Assembly (NCBI RefSeq): GCF_041435015.1
Contig: NZ_CP107989.1
Span: forward strand, 6,324,001 to 6,388,000
DNA length: 64,000 nt
Direction: 5' to 3'
Source: Streptomyces canus
Lineage (GTDB): Bacteria; Actinomycetota; Actinomycetes; Streptomycetales; Streptomycetaceae
Of this stretch, positions 26,864 to 36,462 are shown piece after piece. A model generated the notes under the pieces. It worked only from the letters and a program-made list of their open reading frames with translations. It did no database searches and was not told the DNA's origin. A program made the translations under genes and the position numbers. How positions within the stretch are numbered: position 1 is the stretch's first letter; each line of letters begins with the position of its first letter.

Positions 26864-28269
26864 GATGGGCTCTGGTCAAGGTCTGCCTGGCGGTCACCAC
26901 CATGGTCGTGGTCGCCTTCGCCATCCCGCTCGGCCTCGTCGTCAGGGAGATGGCCCGGGACCGCGCGTTCTCCAACGCCGAGCGGCAGGCCGCCGCCGTC
27001 GCCCCGGCGCTGTCCATCACCACCGACCGCGACCAGCTGGAGCGGGTCGTCGCCTCCGCGGGCTCGGACTCCGGGATGGCCGTTCACATACCAGCCGACA
27101 GCGACGGGAAGAGCGGTCGGAAGGCCGTCGACATCGGACGGCAGCGGGCCGCCGCCGCCGACATCGCGACCGTGCGGAAACTGGGCCGCGCCTCCACCAC
27201 CGAGGTGCCCGGCGGCTCCACCCTGCTCCAGCCGGTCGCGCTCAGCTCCGGCGAGATAGCCGTCGTCGAGGTGTACGTCCCCGAGTCCGAGGTGAGCAAC
27301 GGCGTCGCGACCGCCTGGGCGGTGCTCGCGGGCGTCGGCATCGCGCTCGTCGTCGGCTCGGTCGCGGTCGCCGACCGGCTCGGCGTCCGGATGGTGCAGC
27401 CCGCCCAGAAACTCGTCGAGGGCGCCCATGAACTGGGGGAGGGGAAGCTGGGGTCGAGGGTGCCGGAGGAGGGGCCGACCGAACTGCGGCTGGCGGCGGT
27501 CGCGTTCAACTCCATGGCCGACCAGGTCGTACAACTGCTGGCGAACGAGCGGGAGCTGGCCGCCGATCTGTCCCACCGGCTGCGCACCCCGCTGACCGTG
27601 CTGCGGCTCAACGCGGCCTCGCTCGGGGACGGGCCCGCCGCGGAGCAGACCCGGGCCGCCGTCGCGCAGCTGGAGCGCGAGGTCGACACCATCATCCGCA
27701 CCGCGCGGGAGGCCAAGCCGCAGACGGCGGCCGCCGGGCCCGGCGCCGGGTGCGACGCGGCCGAGGTGGTCCGGGAGCGGATGGGGTTCTGGTCCGCGCT
27801 CGCGGAGGACGAGGGCCGCAAGTGGCGGGTGGCCGGCACCGAGCGGCCGGTGCGCATACCCGTGGCCCGGCCGGATCTCGCCGCCGCGCTGGACGCCCTG
27901 CTCGGCAACGTCTTCCGGCACACCCCGGAGGGCACCGCCTTCGCCGTCGACGTGCACAACGGCGAGGACGCCGTGATCGTGCTCGTCTCCGACGCGGGGC
28001 TCGGCATTCGCGACCCCGAGGCCGCGATGGCGCGCGGGCGGGGATCGGGCAGCGCCGGGTCGACCGGGCTCGGGCTCGACATCGTGCGTCGGCTCGCCGA
28101 GGCGACCGGCGGGGACGTACGGATCGGGTCGTCGGTGCTGGGCGGCACCGAGGTGCGGATCTGGATCCAGCTGGACGGACGGGAACCGGTGCGCCGGGGA
28201 CACCGGGTGCGCCGGCGCCGAACGGGCAGATTGGTCTCGACCTTTAACCGACCCCGATCCCTTCCTTAA
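26860..28269 (+). CDS. Membrane histidine kinase
   Basis: 469 residues from a GTG coupled to the response-regulator stop (GTGA). TM1 is at about 6-26 and TM2 at about 150-172, with a sensor loop of about 125 residues outside. A HAMP-like segment follows, then the H-box LSHRLRTPLTVLRLN with the phosphorylated histidine, N-box DALLGNVFRHTPEG, and G-boxes DAGLGI and STGLGLDIVRRL. It phosphorylates the upstream regulator. The signal is unknown; the loop has no recognised domain. Confidence 0.92.
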   Translation: MRWALVKVCLAVTTMVVVAFAIPLGLVVREMARDRAFSNAERQAAAVAPALSITTDRDQLERVVASAGSDSGMAVHIPADSDGKSGRKAVDIGRQRAAAADIATVRKLGRASTTEVPGGSTLLQPVALSSGEIAVVEVYVPESEVSNGVATAWAVLAGVGIALVVGSVAVADRLGVRMVQPAQKLVEGAHELGEGKLGSRVPEEGPTELRLAAVAFNSMADQVVQLLANERELAADLSHRLRTPLTVLRLNAASLGDGPAAEQTRAAVAQLEREVDTIIRTAREAKPQTAAAGPGAGCDAAEVVRERMGFWSALAEDEGRKWRVAGTERPVRIPVARPDLAAALDALLGNVFRHTPEGTAFAVDVHNGEDAVIVLVSDAGLGIRDPEAAMARGRGSGSAGSTGLGLDIVRRLAEATGGDVRIGSSVLGGTEVRIWIQLDGREPVRRGHRVRRRRTGRLVSTFNRPRSLP

Positions 28270-28306
28270 GGGCGCCCTAAGATCCTCAACCCCCGTCCTG
28301 ATCAGG
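28269..28306. promoter_or_regulatory. Palindromes between the kinase and chitinase genes
   Basis: AGGGCGCCCT (28269-28278) and CCTGATCAGG (28297-28306) are perfect 10-bp palindromes in the 74-nt gap. The first touches the kinase stop codon. Either may be an operator for the chitinase gene. No T-run follows, so an intrinsic terminator is unlikely. Confidence 0.3.
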
Positions 28307-28343
28307 CCATTTGCCCGATTCCGGCTCGCTAGCGTGCCGCGTC

Positions 28344-29732
28344 ATGAGCATGCATCGGCGCAAGGTGAGTGGCAGGAACAGGCTGATCGGCGGGGCGGTG
28401 GCCGCCGCCGTGGTCGGGGGCGGCGCGGTCCTCGTCACCGGAACCGCCCAGGCGGCCGGGGTCGGCGTCGCGTACACCAGGACCAGTGACTGGTCGACGG
28501 GTTACTCCGCGCAGTACGTCGTCACCAACAACAGCGGTGCGGTGGACAAGGACTGGAAGCTGGAGTTCGACCTGCCGAGCGGATCCACGCTCGGTTCCCT
28601 GTGGAACGGGGAGTCCGGTGTGAGCGGGCGGCACGTCACGGTGAAGCCGCCTCGCTGGGACACCGACGGTCTGGCCGCCGGTGAGTCGGTCACGGTCGGG
28701 TTCGTGGTCAACGGCACGGGCGCTCCCACCGGCTGTCGCATGGACGACGCCGACTGCGCCACCGACGGCAACGACACCCCCACACCCGCACCCACGGCCA
28801 CCCCCACGCCCACTCCCACCTCCACCGCTTCCCCCACCGGGAGCGCCGGCTTCGCCCCCTACGTCGACACCTCCCTCTACCCCGCCTTCGACCTCCTCGC
28901 GAGCGCCGCGTCCACCGGCGTCAAGAACTACAACCTCGCCTTCGTCACCGACGGCGGTGGCTGCACCCCCAAGTGGGGCGGGGTCACCGACCTGGCGAGC
29001 GACGCCGTGGCCCAGCAGATCGGCGCGCTGCGGGCGAAGGGCGGGGACGTCCGGGTCTCCTTCGGCGGCGCCTCCGGCTCCGAGCTGGCCACGACCTGCT
29101 CCTCGGCGGACACGCTGGCGGCGGCGTACGGGAAGGCCGTGGACGCGTACGGCCTCACCAAGGTCGACTTCGACGTGGAGGGTGGCGCGCTGCCGAACAC
29201 GGCCGCGAACACCCGGCGGGCGCAGGCGATCGCGAAGCTCCAGTCGCGACACCCCGGACTGGACGTCTCCTACACGCTCCCGGTCATGCCCGAGGGCCTC
29301 ACCCAGGACGGGGTGGACCTGCTCGCGAACGCCAAGTCGAACGGCGTCGAGATCGACACCGTCAACATCATGGCGATGGACTACGGGCCCTCGTACAGCG
29401 GAGACATGGGCACCTACGCCGAGCAGGCCGCCACCGCCACCCAGGCACAGGTCAAGGGCGTTCTCGGGCTGTCCGACAGCGCGGCCTGGAAGGCCGTCGG
29501 TGTGACGCCGATGATCGGGGTCAACGACGTGGCCTCGGAGATCTTCAAGGTCGACGACGCCTCCCAGCTGGTGACCTTCGCCAAGGCGAAGGGCCTGGGC
29601 GGGCTGTCGATGTGGTCCGCCACCCGGGACAAGCAGTGCCCCGGGGGCGCGAAGCCCTCGGCCGACGCGACCTGCAGCTCGATCGTCCAGGACGCGTTCG
29701 CCTTCTCGAAGGCCTTCTCCGCCTACAACTGA
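28344..29732 (+). CDS. Secreted GH18 chitinase with CBM2 module
   Basis: 462 residues. A signal peptide (RLIGGAVAAAVVGGGAVLVTGTAQA) ends near residue 39. A CBM2-type carbohydrate-binding module (VGVAYTRTSDWSTGYSAQY ... WNGESG ... GFVVNG) covers about 40-140. A threonine/proline linker follows (DTPTPAPTATPTPTPTSTA), then a GH18 catalytic barrel. The catalytic glutamate lies in KVDFDVEGG, matching the DxDxE signature, and IMAMDYGPS carries the conserved barrel-strand residues. It hydrolyses chitin outside the cell. No strong ribosome-binding site precedes the ATG at 28344; 28350 is an alternative. Its position behind a two-component pair suggests control by it. Confidence 0.88.
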   Translation: MSMHRRKVSGRNRLIGGAVAAAVVGGGAVLVTGTAQAAGVGVAYTRTSDWSTGYSAQYVVTNNSGAVDKDWKLEFDLPSGSTLGSLWNGESGVSGRHVTVKPPRWDTDGLAAGESVTVGFVVNGTGAPTGCRMDDADCATDGNDTPTPAPTATPTPTPTSTASPTGSAGFAPYVDTSLYPAFDLLASAASTGVKNYNLAFVTDGGGCTPKWGGVTDLASDAVAQQIGALRAKGGDVRVSFGGASGSELATTCSSADTLAAAYGKAVDAYGLTKVDFDVEGGALPNTAANTRRAQAIAKLQSRHPGLDVSYTLPVMPEGLTQDGVDLLANAKSNGVEIDTVNIMAMDYGPSYSGDMGTYAEQAATATQAQVKGVLGLSDSAAWKAVGVTPMIGVNDVASEIFKVDDASQLVTFAKAKGLGGLSMWSATRDKQCPGGAKPSADATCSSIVQDAFAFSKAFSAYN

Positions 29733-29932
29733 ACCCGTCGCCCACGAGGCTCCTGTGTCACCGGTAGGCAGGGATGTCGGTCACGTTTCGACAAATCGGG
29801 TCGATAGCTATTGACGCATGACCTGACATACCGCTGTCATTGCGCCACCGTGTTCGGTCAAGTTGATTTCTGGTTGATTACGACCGGTCTCCAAACCCTC
29901 CATGATCGAACCCCTGCCTTCAGGAGCCGTAC

Positions 29933-31237
29933 ATGCGTGACCTCTCGTCTTCCCTCCCCTCGCCCAGCCGCCGCGGTCTGCTCAAGGGCATGGGCGGCGC
30001 CGCCCTGCTCGGAGCCGGCATACCCCTGCTGTCCGCCTGCGGCAGCAGCGACAGCGGTTCGGACTCCAAGACCGTCACGCTGGGGTCGAACCAGTCGGAC
30101 GCCGTGCCGAAGAAGGCGTACGGGGAGATCTACACGGCGTTCACGAAGCAGTCGAAGCTCACGGTCAAGGTCAACACGAAGGACCACAACACCTTCCAGG
30201 AGCAGATCAACTCCTACCTCCAGGGCACGCCGGACGACGTGTTCAACTGGTTCGCCGGGTACCGCATGCAGTTCTTCGCGGCCAAGGGGCTGGCCTCCCC
30301 GATCGACGACGTGTGGGAGAAGATCGGCGACAACTTCCCCGACGCGATGAAGAAGCTCAGCAAGGGCGCGGACGGCAAGTACTACTTCGTGCCGCTGGTC
30401 ACGTACCCGTGGGCGATCTTCTACCGCAAGAGCGTCTTCGCGCAGCACGGCTACGAGGTGCCCACCACCTGGGACGCCTTCATCGCCCTCTGCAAGCAGA
30501 TGAAGAAGGACGGCCTGGTCCCGATCGCGTTCGGTGACAAGGACGCCTGGCCGGCGATGGGCACCTTCGACCAGCTCAACTTCCGCACCAACGGCTACGA
30601 CTTCCACGTCGACCTGATGGCGGGCAAGGCCTCCTGGACCGACGCCAAGGTCAAGACCGTCTTCGACCACTGGGCCGAGATACTGCCCTACCACCAGGAC
30701 GGCTTCATGGGCCGCACCTGGCAGGACGCGGCGCAGACCCTGGTGGCCAAGAAGGCCGGCATGTACGTGCTGGGCACCTTCGTGGCGCAGCAGTTCACCA
30801 ACAAGGCCGACCTGGACGACCTCGACTTCTTCGCCTTCCCGGAGATCAACTCCGCGTACGGGCAGGACACCGTCGAGGCGCCGGCCGACGGCTTCATGGT
30901 GAGCAAGTCGCCGAAGAACAAGGCGGGCGTCACCAAGCTCATGGAGTACCTGGGCACGCCGGAGGCCGAGCAGATCTACCTCAAGTCCGACACCAGCGTG
31001 GTGGCCGCCTCCAACAAGGCCGACACCTCCTCGTACACGCCGCTGCAGAAGAAGGCGTACGAGATGATCACCGGCGCCAAGAGCCTGACCCAGTTCATGG
31101 ACCGTGACTCGCGTCCCGACTTCACCTCGACGGTGATGCAGCCCTCGCTCCAGAAGTTCCTGCAGAACCCCAAGGGGATCGACAGTCTGCTCTCCTCGAT
31201 CGAGCGCCAGAAGAAGACGATCTTCGCGTCCGGCTGA
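29933..31237 (+). CDS. Sugar-binding lipoprotein of an ABC transporter (galactoside type)
   Basis: 434 residues. A twin-arginine signal (SRRGLLKGMGGAALLGAGIP) ends in the lipobox LLSAC, so it is an exported lipoprotein. The mature part is a family 1 (maltose-binding-like) solute-binding protein: TVTLGSNQSDAVPKKAYGE, DDVFNWFAGYRMQFF, WAIFYRKSVFAQHGYEVPTT. It delivers an oligosaccharide to the permeases encoded next. The alpha- and beta-galactosidase genes in the same operon suggest a galactose-containing oligosaccharide. The 200 nt upstream hold the promoter; no operator could be named. Confidence 0.88.
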   Translation: MRDLSSSLPSPSRRGLLKGMGGAALLGAGIPLLSACGSSDSGSDSKTVTLGSNQSDAVPKKAYGEIYTAFTKQSKLTVKVNTKDHNTFQEQINSYLQGTPDDVFNWFAGYRMQFFAAKGLASPIDDVWEKIGDNFPDAMKKLSKGADGKYYFVPLVTYPWAIFYRKSVFAQHGYEVPTTWDAFIALCKQMKKDGLVPIAFGDKDAWPAMGTFDQLNFRTNGYDFHVDLMAGKASWTDAKVKTVFDHWAEILPYHQDGFMGRTWQDAAQTLVAKKAGMYVLGTFVAQQFTNKADLDDLDFFAFPEINSAYGQDTVEAPADGFMVSKSPKNKAGVTKLMEYLGTPEAEQIYLKSDTSVVAASNKADTSSYTPLQKKAYEMITGAKSLTQFMDRDSRPDFTSTVMQPSLQKFLQNPKGIDSLLSSIERQKKTIFASG

Positions 31238-31250
31238 GCTGAGCGACTCA

Positions 31251-32231
31251 ATGACTACCGACACGAACATGAAGAGCCCGGAGGCGGCCGCCGTGCCGCC
31301 TTCGGGCCCTGCCCCTGTCAAGAAGCGGGTCCCGCGGGGGCGCAAGCGCCTGCTGACCCGCCGTGACCGCATCACGCTCGGCTTCATGGCCGGCGTGCCC
31401 ACGGTCCTGCACGTGGCCCTGGTCTGGGTCACCGCCCTCGCCTCGATCGCCCTGGCCTTCACCAGCTGGGACGGCATCGGCTTCGACTCCATCAAGTGGG
31501 TCGGGCTGGACAACTTCAAGCAGCTGTTCAGCGACAACCCGCAGTTCTGGCCGGCCGTCGAGCACAACGTCATCTGGTTCGTCGTGCTCATCCTGATCCC
31601 GACGCCGTTCGGCCTGTTCCTGGCCGTGCAGCTGGACAAACAGATCCGTTTCTCCCGGGTCTACCAGACCGCGTTCTTCCTGCCGGTCGTGGTCTCCCTC
31701 GCGGTCACCGGGTTCGTGTGGCAGCTGGTCTACAACCCGGACACCGGCCTGATCAACAGCCTGATCGGGGCCAACAAGCCCGGCCACTACATCGACTGGA
31801 TCGGCGATCCGCACCTGAACCTGTGGGCGGTGCTGATCGCCGCGTCCTGGCGGCACACCGGCTACATGATGATCCTCTACCTGGCCGGCCTCAAGGGCGT
31901 GGACCCCTCGCTGCGGGAGGCGTCCTCGCTGGACGGCGCGAACGAGTGGCAGACGTTCAAGAACGTCATCTTCCCCACCCTGCGCCCCACCAACACGGTC
32001 GTTCTGGTCGTCACCATCATCGAGGCACTGCGCGCCTTCGACCTGGTCTTCGTCTTCAACAAGGGCGCCCAGGGCACCGAGCTGCTGTCGATCCTGATCA
32101 CCAACAACATCATCGGCGAGTCCAGCCGGATCGGTTACGGCTCGGCGATCGCGGTGGTCCTGCTGGTCATCTCCCTCGTCGTGATCATCCCGTACCTGAT
32201 CTCGACCTTCCGCAAGGAGCGCAGCGCATGA
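31251..32231 (+). CDS. Sugar ABC transporter permease, MalF type
   Basis: 326 residues with six predicted membrane helices and the EAA coupling loop REASSLDGANEWQTFKNVIFP at about 223-243. It starts 13 nt after the binding-protein stop. It pairs with the MalG-type partner encoded next, overlapping it by 4 nt. No ATPase gene is in the operon; in Streptomyces such transporters normally use the shared ATPase MsiK. Confidence 0.9.
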   Translation: MTTDTNMKSPEAAAVPPSGPAPVKKRVPRGRKRLLTRRDRITLGFMAGVPTVLHVALVWVTALASIALAFTSWDGIGFDSIKWVGLDNFKQLFSDNPQFWPAVEHNVIWFVVLILIPTPFGLFLAVQLDKQIRFSRVYQTAFFLPVVVSLAVTGFVWQLVYNPDTGLINSLIGANKPGHYIDWIGDPHLNLWAVLIAASWRHTGYMMILYLAGLKGVDPSLREASSLDGANEWQTFKNVIFPTLRPTNTVVLVVTIIEALRAFDLVFVFNKGAQGTELLSILITNNIIGESSRIGYGSAIAVVLLVISLVVIIPYLISTFRKERSA

Positions 32232-33121
32232 GCACCCCCACCGTCGCGCTCGGCGCCAAGCAGCGCACGCCCCTGCGCCCGGCCCGGATCCTGCTCCACG
32301 TGTTCCTGGCCGGCACCGCACTGGCCTGGCTCGCCCCGCTGCTGTGGGCGGTCTTCGCGGCCCTGCGCCCCTACAGCGAGACCAGCACCAAGGGCTACGT
32401 CTCCTGGCCCGACACCCTCAACTTCGACAACTTCAAGAACGCCTTCACGCAGTCCGACATGCTGCACTACTTCGGCAACACGCTGATCATCGCGGTCCCG
32501 GCCGTGCTGGTCACCCTGCTGCTGTCGTCGATGGTCGCGTTCTACGTCTCCCGCTTCGACTTCCGGCTGAACATCTTCCTGCTGCTGGTCTTCACCGCCG
32601 GCAACCTGCTGCCGCAGCAGGTCATCATCACCCCGCTGTACCGCATGTACCTGCTCATCGACCTGCCCGGCATCACCATGAGCGGCAAGCTGTACGACTC
32701 CGCCCTCGGCCTGGTCCTGATCCATGTGGCGTTCCAGTCCGGGTTCTGCGCCTTCGTCCTGTCCAACTACATGCGCATGCTGCCCCACGAGCTCACCGAG
32801 GCCGCCCTCGTCGACGGTGCCTCCGTGTGGCGGATGTACTGGCAGATCGTGCTGCCGCTGTGCAAGCCCGCGATGGCTGCCCTGGGCACCCTGCTGTCCA
32901 TCTGGATCTACAACGACTTCTTCTGGGCCATCGTGCTGATCTCCACCGGCGAGAACATGCCCATCACCTCGGCCCTGAACAACCTCTCCGGCCAGTACTT
33001 CACCGACCCCAACCTGGTCGCCGCGGGCGCCCTGCTCACCGCGATCCCCACCCTGATCGTGTACTTCGTGCTCCAGCGCCAGTTCGTCAGCGGACTGACC
33101 CTCGGCGCCAACAAGGGCTGA
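32228..33121 (+). CDS. Sugar ABC transporter permease, MalG type
   Basis: 297 residues from the ATG at 32228, coupled to the upstream permease by ATGA. It has six predicted membrane helices and the EAA loop TEAALVDGASVWRMYWQIVLP at about 195-215. It forms the heterodimeric channel with the MalF-type partner. Length and features are normal for the family. The alpha-galactosidase gene begins 26 nt downstream. Confidence 0.9.
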   Translation: MSTPTVALGAKQRTPLRPARILLHVFLAGTALAWLAPLLWAVFAALRPYSETSTKGYVSWPDTLNFDNFKNAFTQSDMLHYFGNTLIIAVPAVLVTLLLSSMVAFYVSRFDFRLNIFLLLVFTAGNLLPQQVIITPLYRMYLLIDLPGITMSGKLYDSALGLVLIHVAFQSGFCAFVLSNYMRMLPHELTEAALVDGASVWRMYWQIVLPLCKPAMAALGTLLSIWIYNDFFWAIVLISTGENMPITSALNNLSGQYFTDPNLVAAGALLTAIPTLIVYFVLQRQFVSGLTLGANKG

Positions 33122-33147
33122 CCGCCCGCACCTGAGAGAGAACCACC

Positions 33148-34461
33148 GTGCCCCACCCCTTCACCCCGCTCGCCTCCGTGCCCGTGGATCCCCGAAAGGC
33201 CCGCGTCCACGAGGAGGGCTGGCAGTCCTGGAGCCCCAGCGGCGCCTACGCCCTCGGCGACAAGCCGTACCGCCCGACGAACGAGAACTGGGCGACGGTC
33301 TGCTATCGCCCGGGTGTCACCGTCCCCGAGGGCGCCTTCCAGGGCGAGGGGCTGCTGGCGCTCGACCCGGGCGACGGATCGCCGGTACGGCTGTGGGCGG
33401 CGACGGACCCGCTGCACGAGGTCCCGTCGATCCGCCTGGTCGCCGAGGGCTCCGTGGTGGAGGTCTCCGCCGACGGCCCGGTGAAGGAGTTCACGGGTAC
33501 GGACATCCAGTCGGCGCTGGCCGAGTGGGCCGCCGGACTCGGGGTCGAGGCCCCCCGCCCGGCGCCCACCGTCTGGTGCTCCTGGTACGAGTACTTCACC
33601 GACGTCACCGAGGACGACATCCACGAGAACCTCCGTGCGATGGACACCCTCGACCTGCCCATCGACGTCGTCCAGATCGACGACGGCTACCAGAAGGCCC
33701 TCGGCGACTGGCTCACCCTCTCCGGCCGCTTCCGCTCCCGCGCGGGCATCGCCGACGCGATCCGGGCCCGGGGCCGCCGCGCCGGCATCTGGACGGCCCC
33801 CTTCCTGGTCGACCCGGCCAGTGACCTGGCCGCCGAGCACCCCGACTGGCTGGTCGAGGACCTCGACGGAGGCTTCCTGCACGCCGGCCGCAACTGGGGC
33901 CACGACCTGTGCGTCCTGGACACGACCCACCCCGAAGCGGCGGAGTATCTGGCGTCGGTCTTCAGGACCCTGGTGTCCGAGGGCTACGACTACTTCAAGG
34001 TCGACTTCCTGTACGCGGGGGCGCTGGAAGGCGTACGGCACACCTCCGCGGACGCGCTCACGGCGTACCGCTCCGGGATCGAGCTGATCCGCGAGGCCAT
34101 CGGCGAGGACGCCTACCTGCTCGGCTGCGGCGCGCCCGTCCTGCCCTCCGTCGGCCTGTTCGACGCGATGCGGGTCAGCCCCGACACGGCCCCGCACCGG
34201 CGTCCCGAGGCCGACGACTACAGCCAGCCCGGCCAGGACCCGGCCGAGTTCACCGGCGTCGGCCGCCAATGGCAGCACGGCCGGCTCTGGGTCAACGACC
34301 CCGACTGCCTGATGGCCCGCCCGGCCGTGGAGACCCGCGAGCGCTGGGCGGCCCACGTGGAGGCCACGGGCGGCCTGATGGCGTCGAGCGACCGCCTGCT
34401 GTCGCTGGACCCGTGGGGCGTGGAGACGACCCGGCGGCTGCTCGCGGGAGACGCCCGATGA
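33148..34461 (+). CDS. Alpha-galactosidase, GH36-like
   Basis: 437 residues from a GTG preceded by GAGAGAG. The TIM-barrel motifs of GH36/melibiase are present: TVWCSWYEYF, VVQIDDGYQ, and the nucleophile aspartate in YFKVDFLYAG; the acid/base aspartate is likely in MRVSPDTAP. No signal peptide, so it works in the cytoplasm on imported sugar. It is shorter than classical GH36 enzymes (about 700 residues) and lacks most of the N-terminal beta-supersandwich. It overlaps the beta-galactosidase gene by 4 nt, so both release galactose or glucose from the same imported oligosaccharides. Confidence 0.85.
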   Translation: MPHPFTPLASVPVDPRKARVHEEGWQSWSPSGAYALGDKPYRPTNENWATVCYRPGVTVPEGAFQGEGLLALDPGDGSPVRLWAATDPLHEVPSIRLVAEGSVVEVSADGPVKEFTGTDIQSALAEWAAGLGVEAPRPAPTVWCSWYEYFTDVTEDDIHENLRAMDTLDLPIDVVQIDDGYQKALGDWLTLSGRFRSRAGIADAIRARGRRAGIWTAPFLVDPASDLAAEHPDWLVEDLDGGFLHAGRNWGHDLCVLDTTHPEAAEYLASVFRTLVSEGYDYFKVDFLYAGALEGVRHTSADALTAYRSGIELIREAIGEDAYLLGCGAPVLPSVGLFDAMRVSPDTAPHRRPEADDYSQPGQDPAEFTGVGRQWQHGRLWVNDPDCLMARPAVETRERWAAHVEATGGLMASSDRLLSLDPWGVETTRRLLAGDAR

Positions 34462-36452
34462 TCCCGGAGGGCATCGCCTACGGCGGTGACTACAACCCCG
34501 AGCAGTGGCCCGAGGAGGTCTGGGCCGAGGACGTACGCCTCATGCGCGAGGCGGGCGTGAACATGGTCAGCGTCAACATCTTCGCGTGGGCGCTCCTCGA
34601 ACCCCGCGAGGGCGAGTACGACTTCGCGCGCCTCGACAAGATCCTCGCCCTGCTCCACGAGAACGGCATCGCCGCCGACCTGGCGACACCGACGGCGGCC
34701 CCGCCGGCCTGGTTCTTCCGCACACACCCGGAAGCGCTGCCGGTCGACAGGGACGGCAGGAGACTGTCGTACGGCAGCCGCCAGACGTTCTGCCCGTCGA
34801 GCCCCGCCTACCGGGAGGCGGCCCTGCGGATCGCCCGGGTGCTCGGGGAGCGCTACGCCGACCACCCGGCCGTCGTGATGTGGCACGTCCACAACGAGTA
34901 CGGCTGCCACAACGCGGAGTGCCACTGCGACGCGAGCGCGGAGGCGTTCCGGGTGTGGCTGCGGTCGCGGTACGGCGATCTGGAAACCCTGAACCACGCC
35001 TGGGGTACGGCCTTCTGGAGCCAGTGGTACTACGACTGGGACGAGATCATCCCGCCCCGCGCCACCGGTGCCGTGCCCAACCCGACCCACCAGCTGGACT
35101 GGCGCCGCTTCTGCAGTGACGCACTGCTGTCGCTGTACAAGGCGGAGCGTGAGGTGCTGCGGGAGGCCGCCCCCGCGGTGCCGGCCACCACCAACTTCAT
35201 GGTGATGTACAACTTCGAGGCGCTGGACTACTGGCGCTGGGCACCGGAGCTGGACGTCGTCTCCAACGACCACTACCTGCGGTCCACCGACCCCGAGTCG
35301 GAGATCGACATCGCGCTCAGCGGCGACCTGGTCCGTTCGCTGGCGGGCGGCCCGTGGCTGCTGATGGAGCACTCGACGGGCGCGGTGAACTGGCAGCCCG
35401 TCAACCGGGCGAAGAATCCCGGTGAGTTGCGCCGAAACGCCCTGGGGCACGTCGCCCGAGGTGCCGACGGCATCGCCTACTTCCAGTGGCGGGCCGCGAA
35501 GGCGGGCGCCGAACAGTGGCACTCGGCGATGCTCCCGCACGCCGGCACCGACAGCCGGATCTGGCGGGACGTGGTGGCGCTGGGCGCGGACCTGAAGGCA
35601 CTGGCGGAGGTGCGGGGCAGCACCAGCCCCGCCTCGGTCGCCGTCGTCTGGGACTGGAACGCCCGCTGGGCCCTGGAACTCCCCTCCCAGCCCAGCGAGT
35701 CGGTGCGCTACCTCGACCTGGTCCGCTCCTGGTACGAGCCGCTGTGGCGCTCCGGCGTGGCCGTGGACTTCGTCCACCCGTCGGCTGACCTGTCGGGGTA
35801 CCGCCTCGTCCTCGCCCCCGCCCTCTACCTGGTCGACGACGAGGGCGCGGAGAACCTGACCGGCTTCGCGTCGGGCGGCGGCACCCTGGTCGTCGGCTTC
35901 CACAGCGGGGCTGTCGACGCCAACTGCCATGTGCGCCTGGGCGGTTACCCGGGAGCGTTCCGGGAGCCGCTAGGCGTCCGCACGGACGAACTCTTCCCGC
36001 TGCTGGCCGGTGAGTCCCTCGGCCTGAGCGACGGCGGCACGGCGTCCCTGTGGTCGGAGCGGGTACGCCTGGAAGGCGCGGAGGCCGTCACGTCGTACAC
36101 CTCGGGCCCCCTGACCGGAGTCCCCGCGGTGACCCGGCACACCTACGGCGAGGGCGTGGCCTGGTACCTGGCCACCCACCCGGACCCGTCGACGCTCGCG
36201 GGTCTGCTGGACCGGATCCGCACCGAGGCGGGGGTGGAGCCGGTGCGGGAGGTTCCGGAGGGGGTGGAGGCGGTACTGCGGCGGGGTACGGAGGCCGACT
36301 ATCTGTTCCTGATCAACCACGGGGAGCGGGATGCGGAGGTCGAGGTCTCGGCCGAGGCCACCGATCTGTTGACGGGCGGGCCCACCAAGGACGGCAAGGT
36401 GTCCGTCGCGGCGGGAGACGTCGTGGTGGTACGGGAGCCGCGAAACCGGTGA
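34458..36452 (+). CDS. Beta-galactosidase, GH42
   Basis: 664 residues from the ATG at 34458 (ATGA overlap). It has the GH42 barrel: YGGDYNPEQWPEEVWAEDVRLM near the N-terminus, acid/base glutamate in WHVHNEYG, nucleophile glutamate in LLMEHSTGAVNWQ, and cysteines in CHNAECHCDA matching the zinc-binding loop. A trimerisation domain and C-terminal beta-domain follow. It is cytoplasmic. It is the last gene of the five-gene uptake and hydrolysis operon and is convergent with the conflict-system gene, 10 nt away. Confidence 0.92.
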   Translation: MIPEGIAYGGDYNPEQWPEEVWAEDVRLMREAGVNMVSVNIFAWALLEPREGEYDFARLDKILALLHENGIAADLATPTAAPPAWFFRTHPEALPVDRDGRRLSYGSRQTFCPSSPAYREAALRIARVLGERYADHPAVVMWHVHNEYGCHNAECHCDASAEAFRVWLRSRYGDLETLNHAWGTAFWSQWYYDWDEIIPPRATGAVPNPTHQLDWRRFCSDALLSLYKAEREVLREAAPAVPATTNFMVMYNFEALDYWRWAPELDVVSNDHYLRSTDPESEIDIALSGDLVRSLAGGPWLLMEHSTGAVNWQPVNRAKNPGELRRNALGHVARGADGIAYFQWRAAKAGAEQWHSAMLPHAGTDSRIWRDVVALGADLKALAEVRGSTSPASVAVVWDWNARWALELPSQPSESVRYLDLVRSWYEPLWRSGVAVDFVHPSADLSGYRLVLAPALYLVDDEGAENLTGFASGGGTLVVGFHSGAVDANCHVRLGGYPGAFREPLGVRTDELFPLLAGESLGLSDGGTASLWSERVRLEGAEAVTSYTSGPLTGVPAVTRHTYGEGVAWYLATHPDPSTLAGLLDRIRTEAGVEPVREVPEGVEAVLRRGTEADYLFLINHGERDAEVEVSAEATDLLTGGPTKDGKVSVAAGDVVVVREPRNR

Positions 36453-36462
36453 CCGAACGGCA

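Noticed and set aside
26797..28203. Long minus-strand frames opposite the histidine kinase
   Set aside because: High third-position GC in the kinase gene keeps the antisense frames open; the translations match no protein type.
29880..29932. Possible DasR (dre) site before the galactoside-binding protein gene
   Set aside because: ACCGGTCTCCAAAC matches the dre consensus only on one side; the other half-site is absent.
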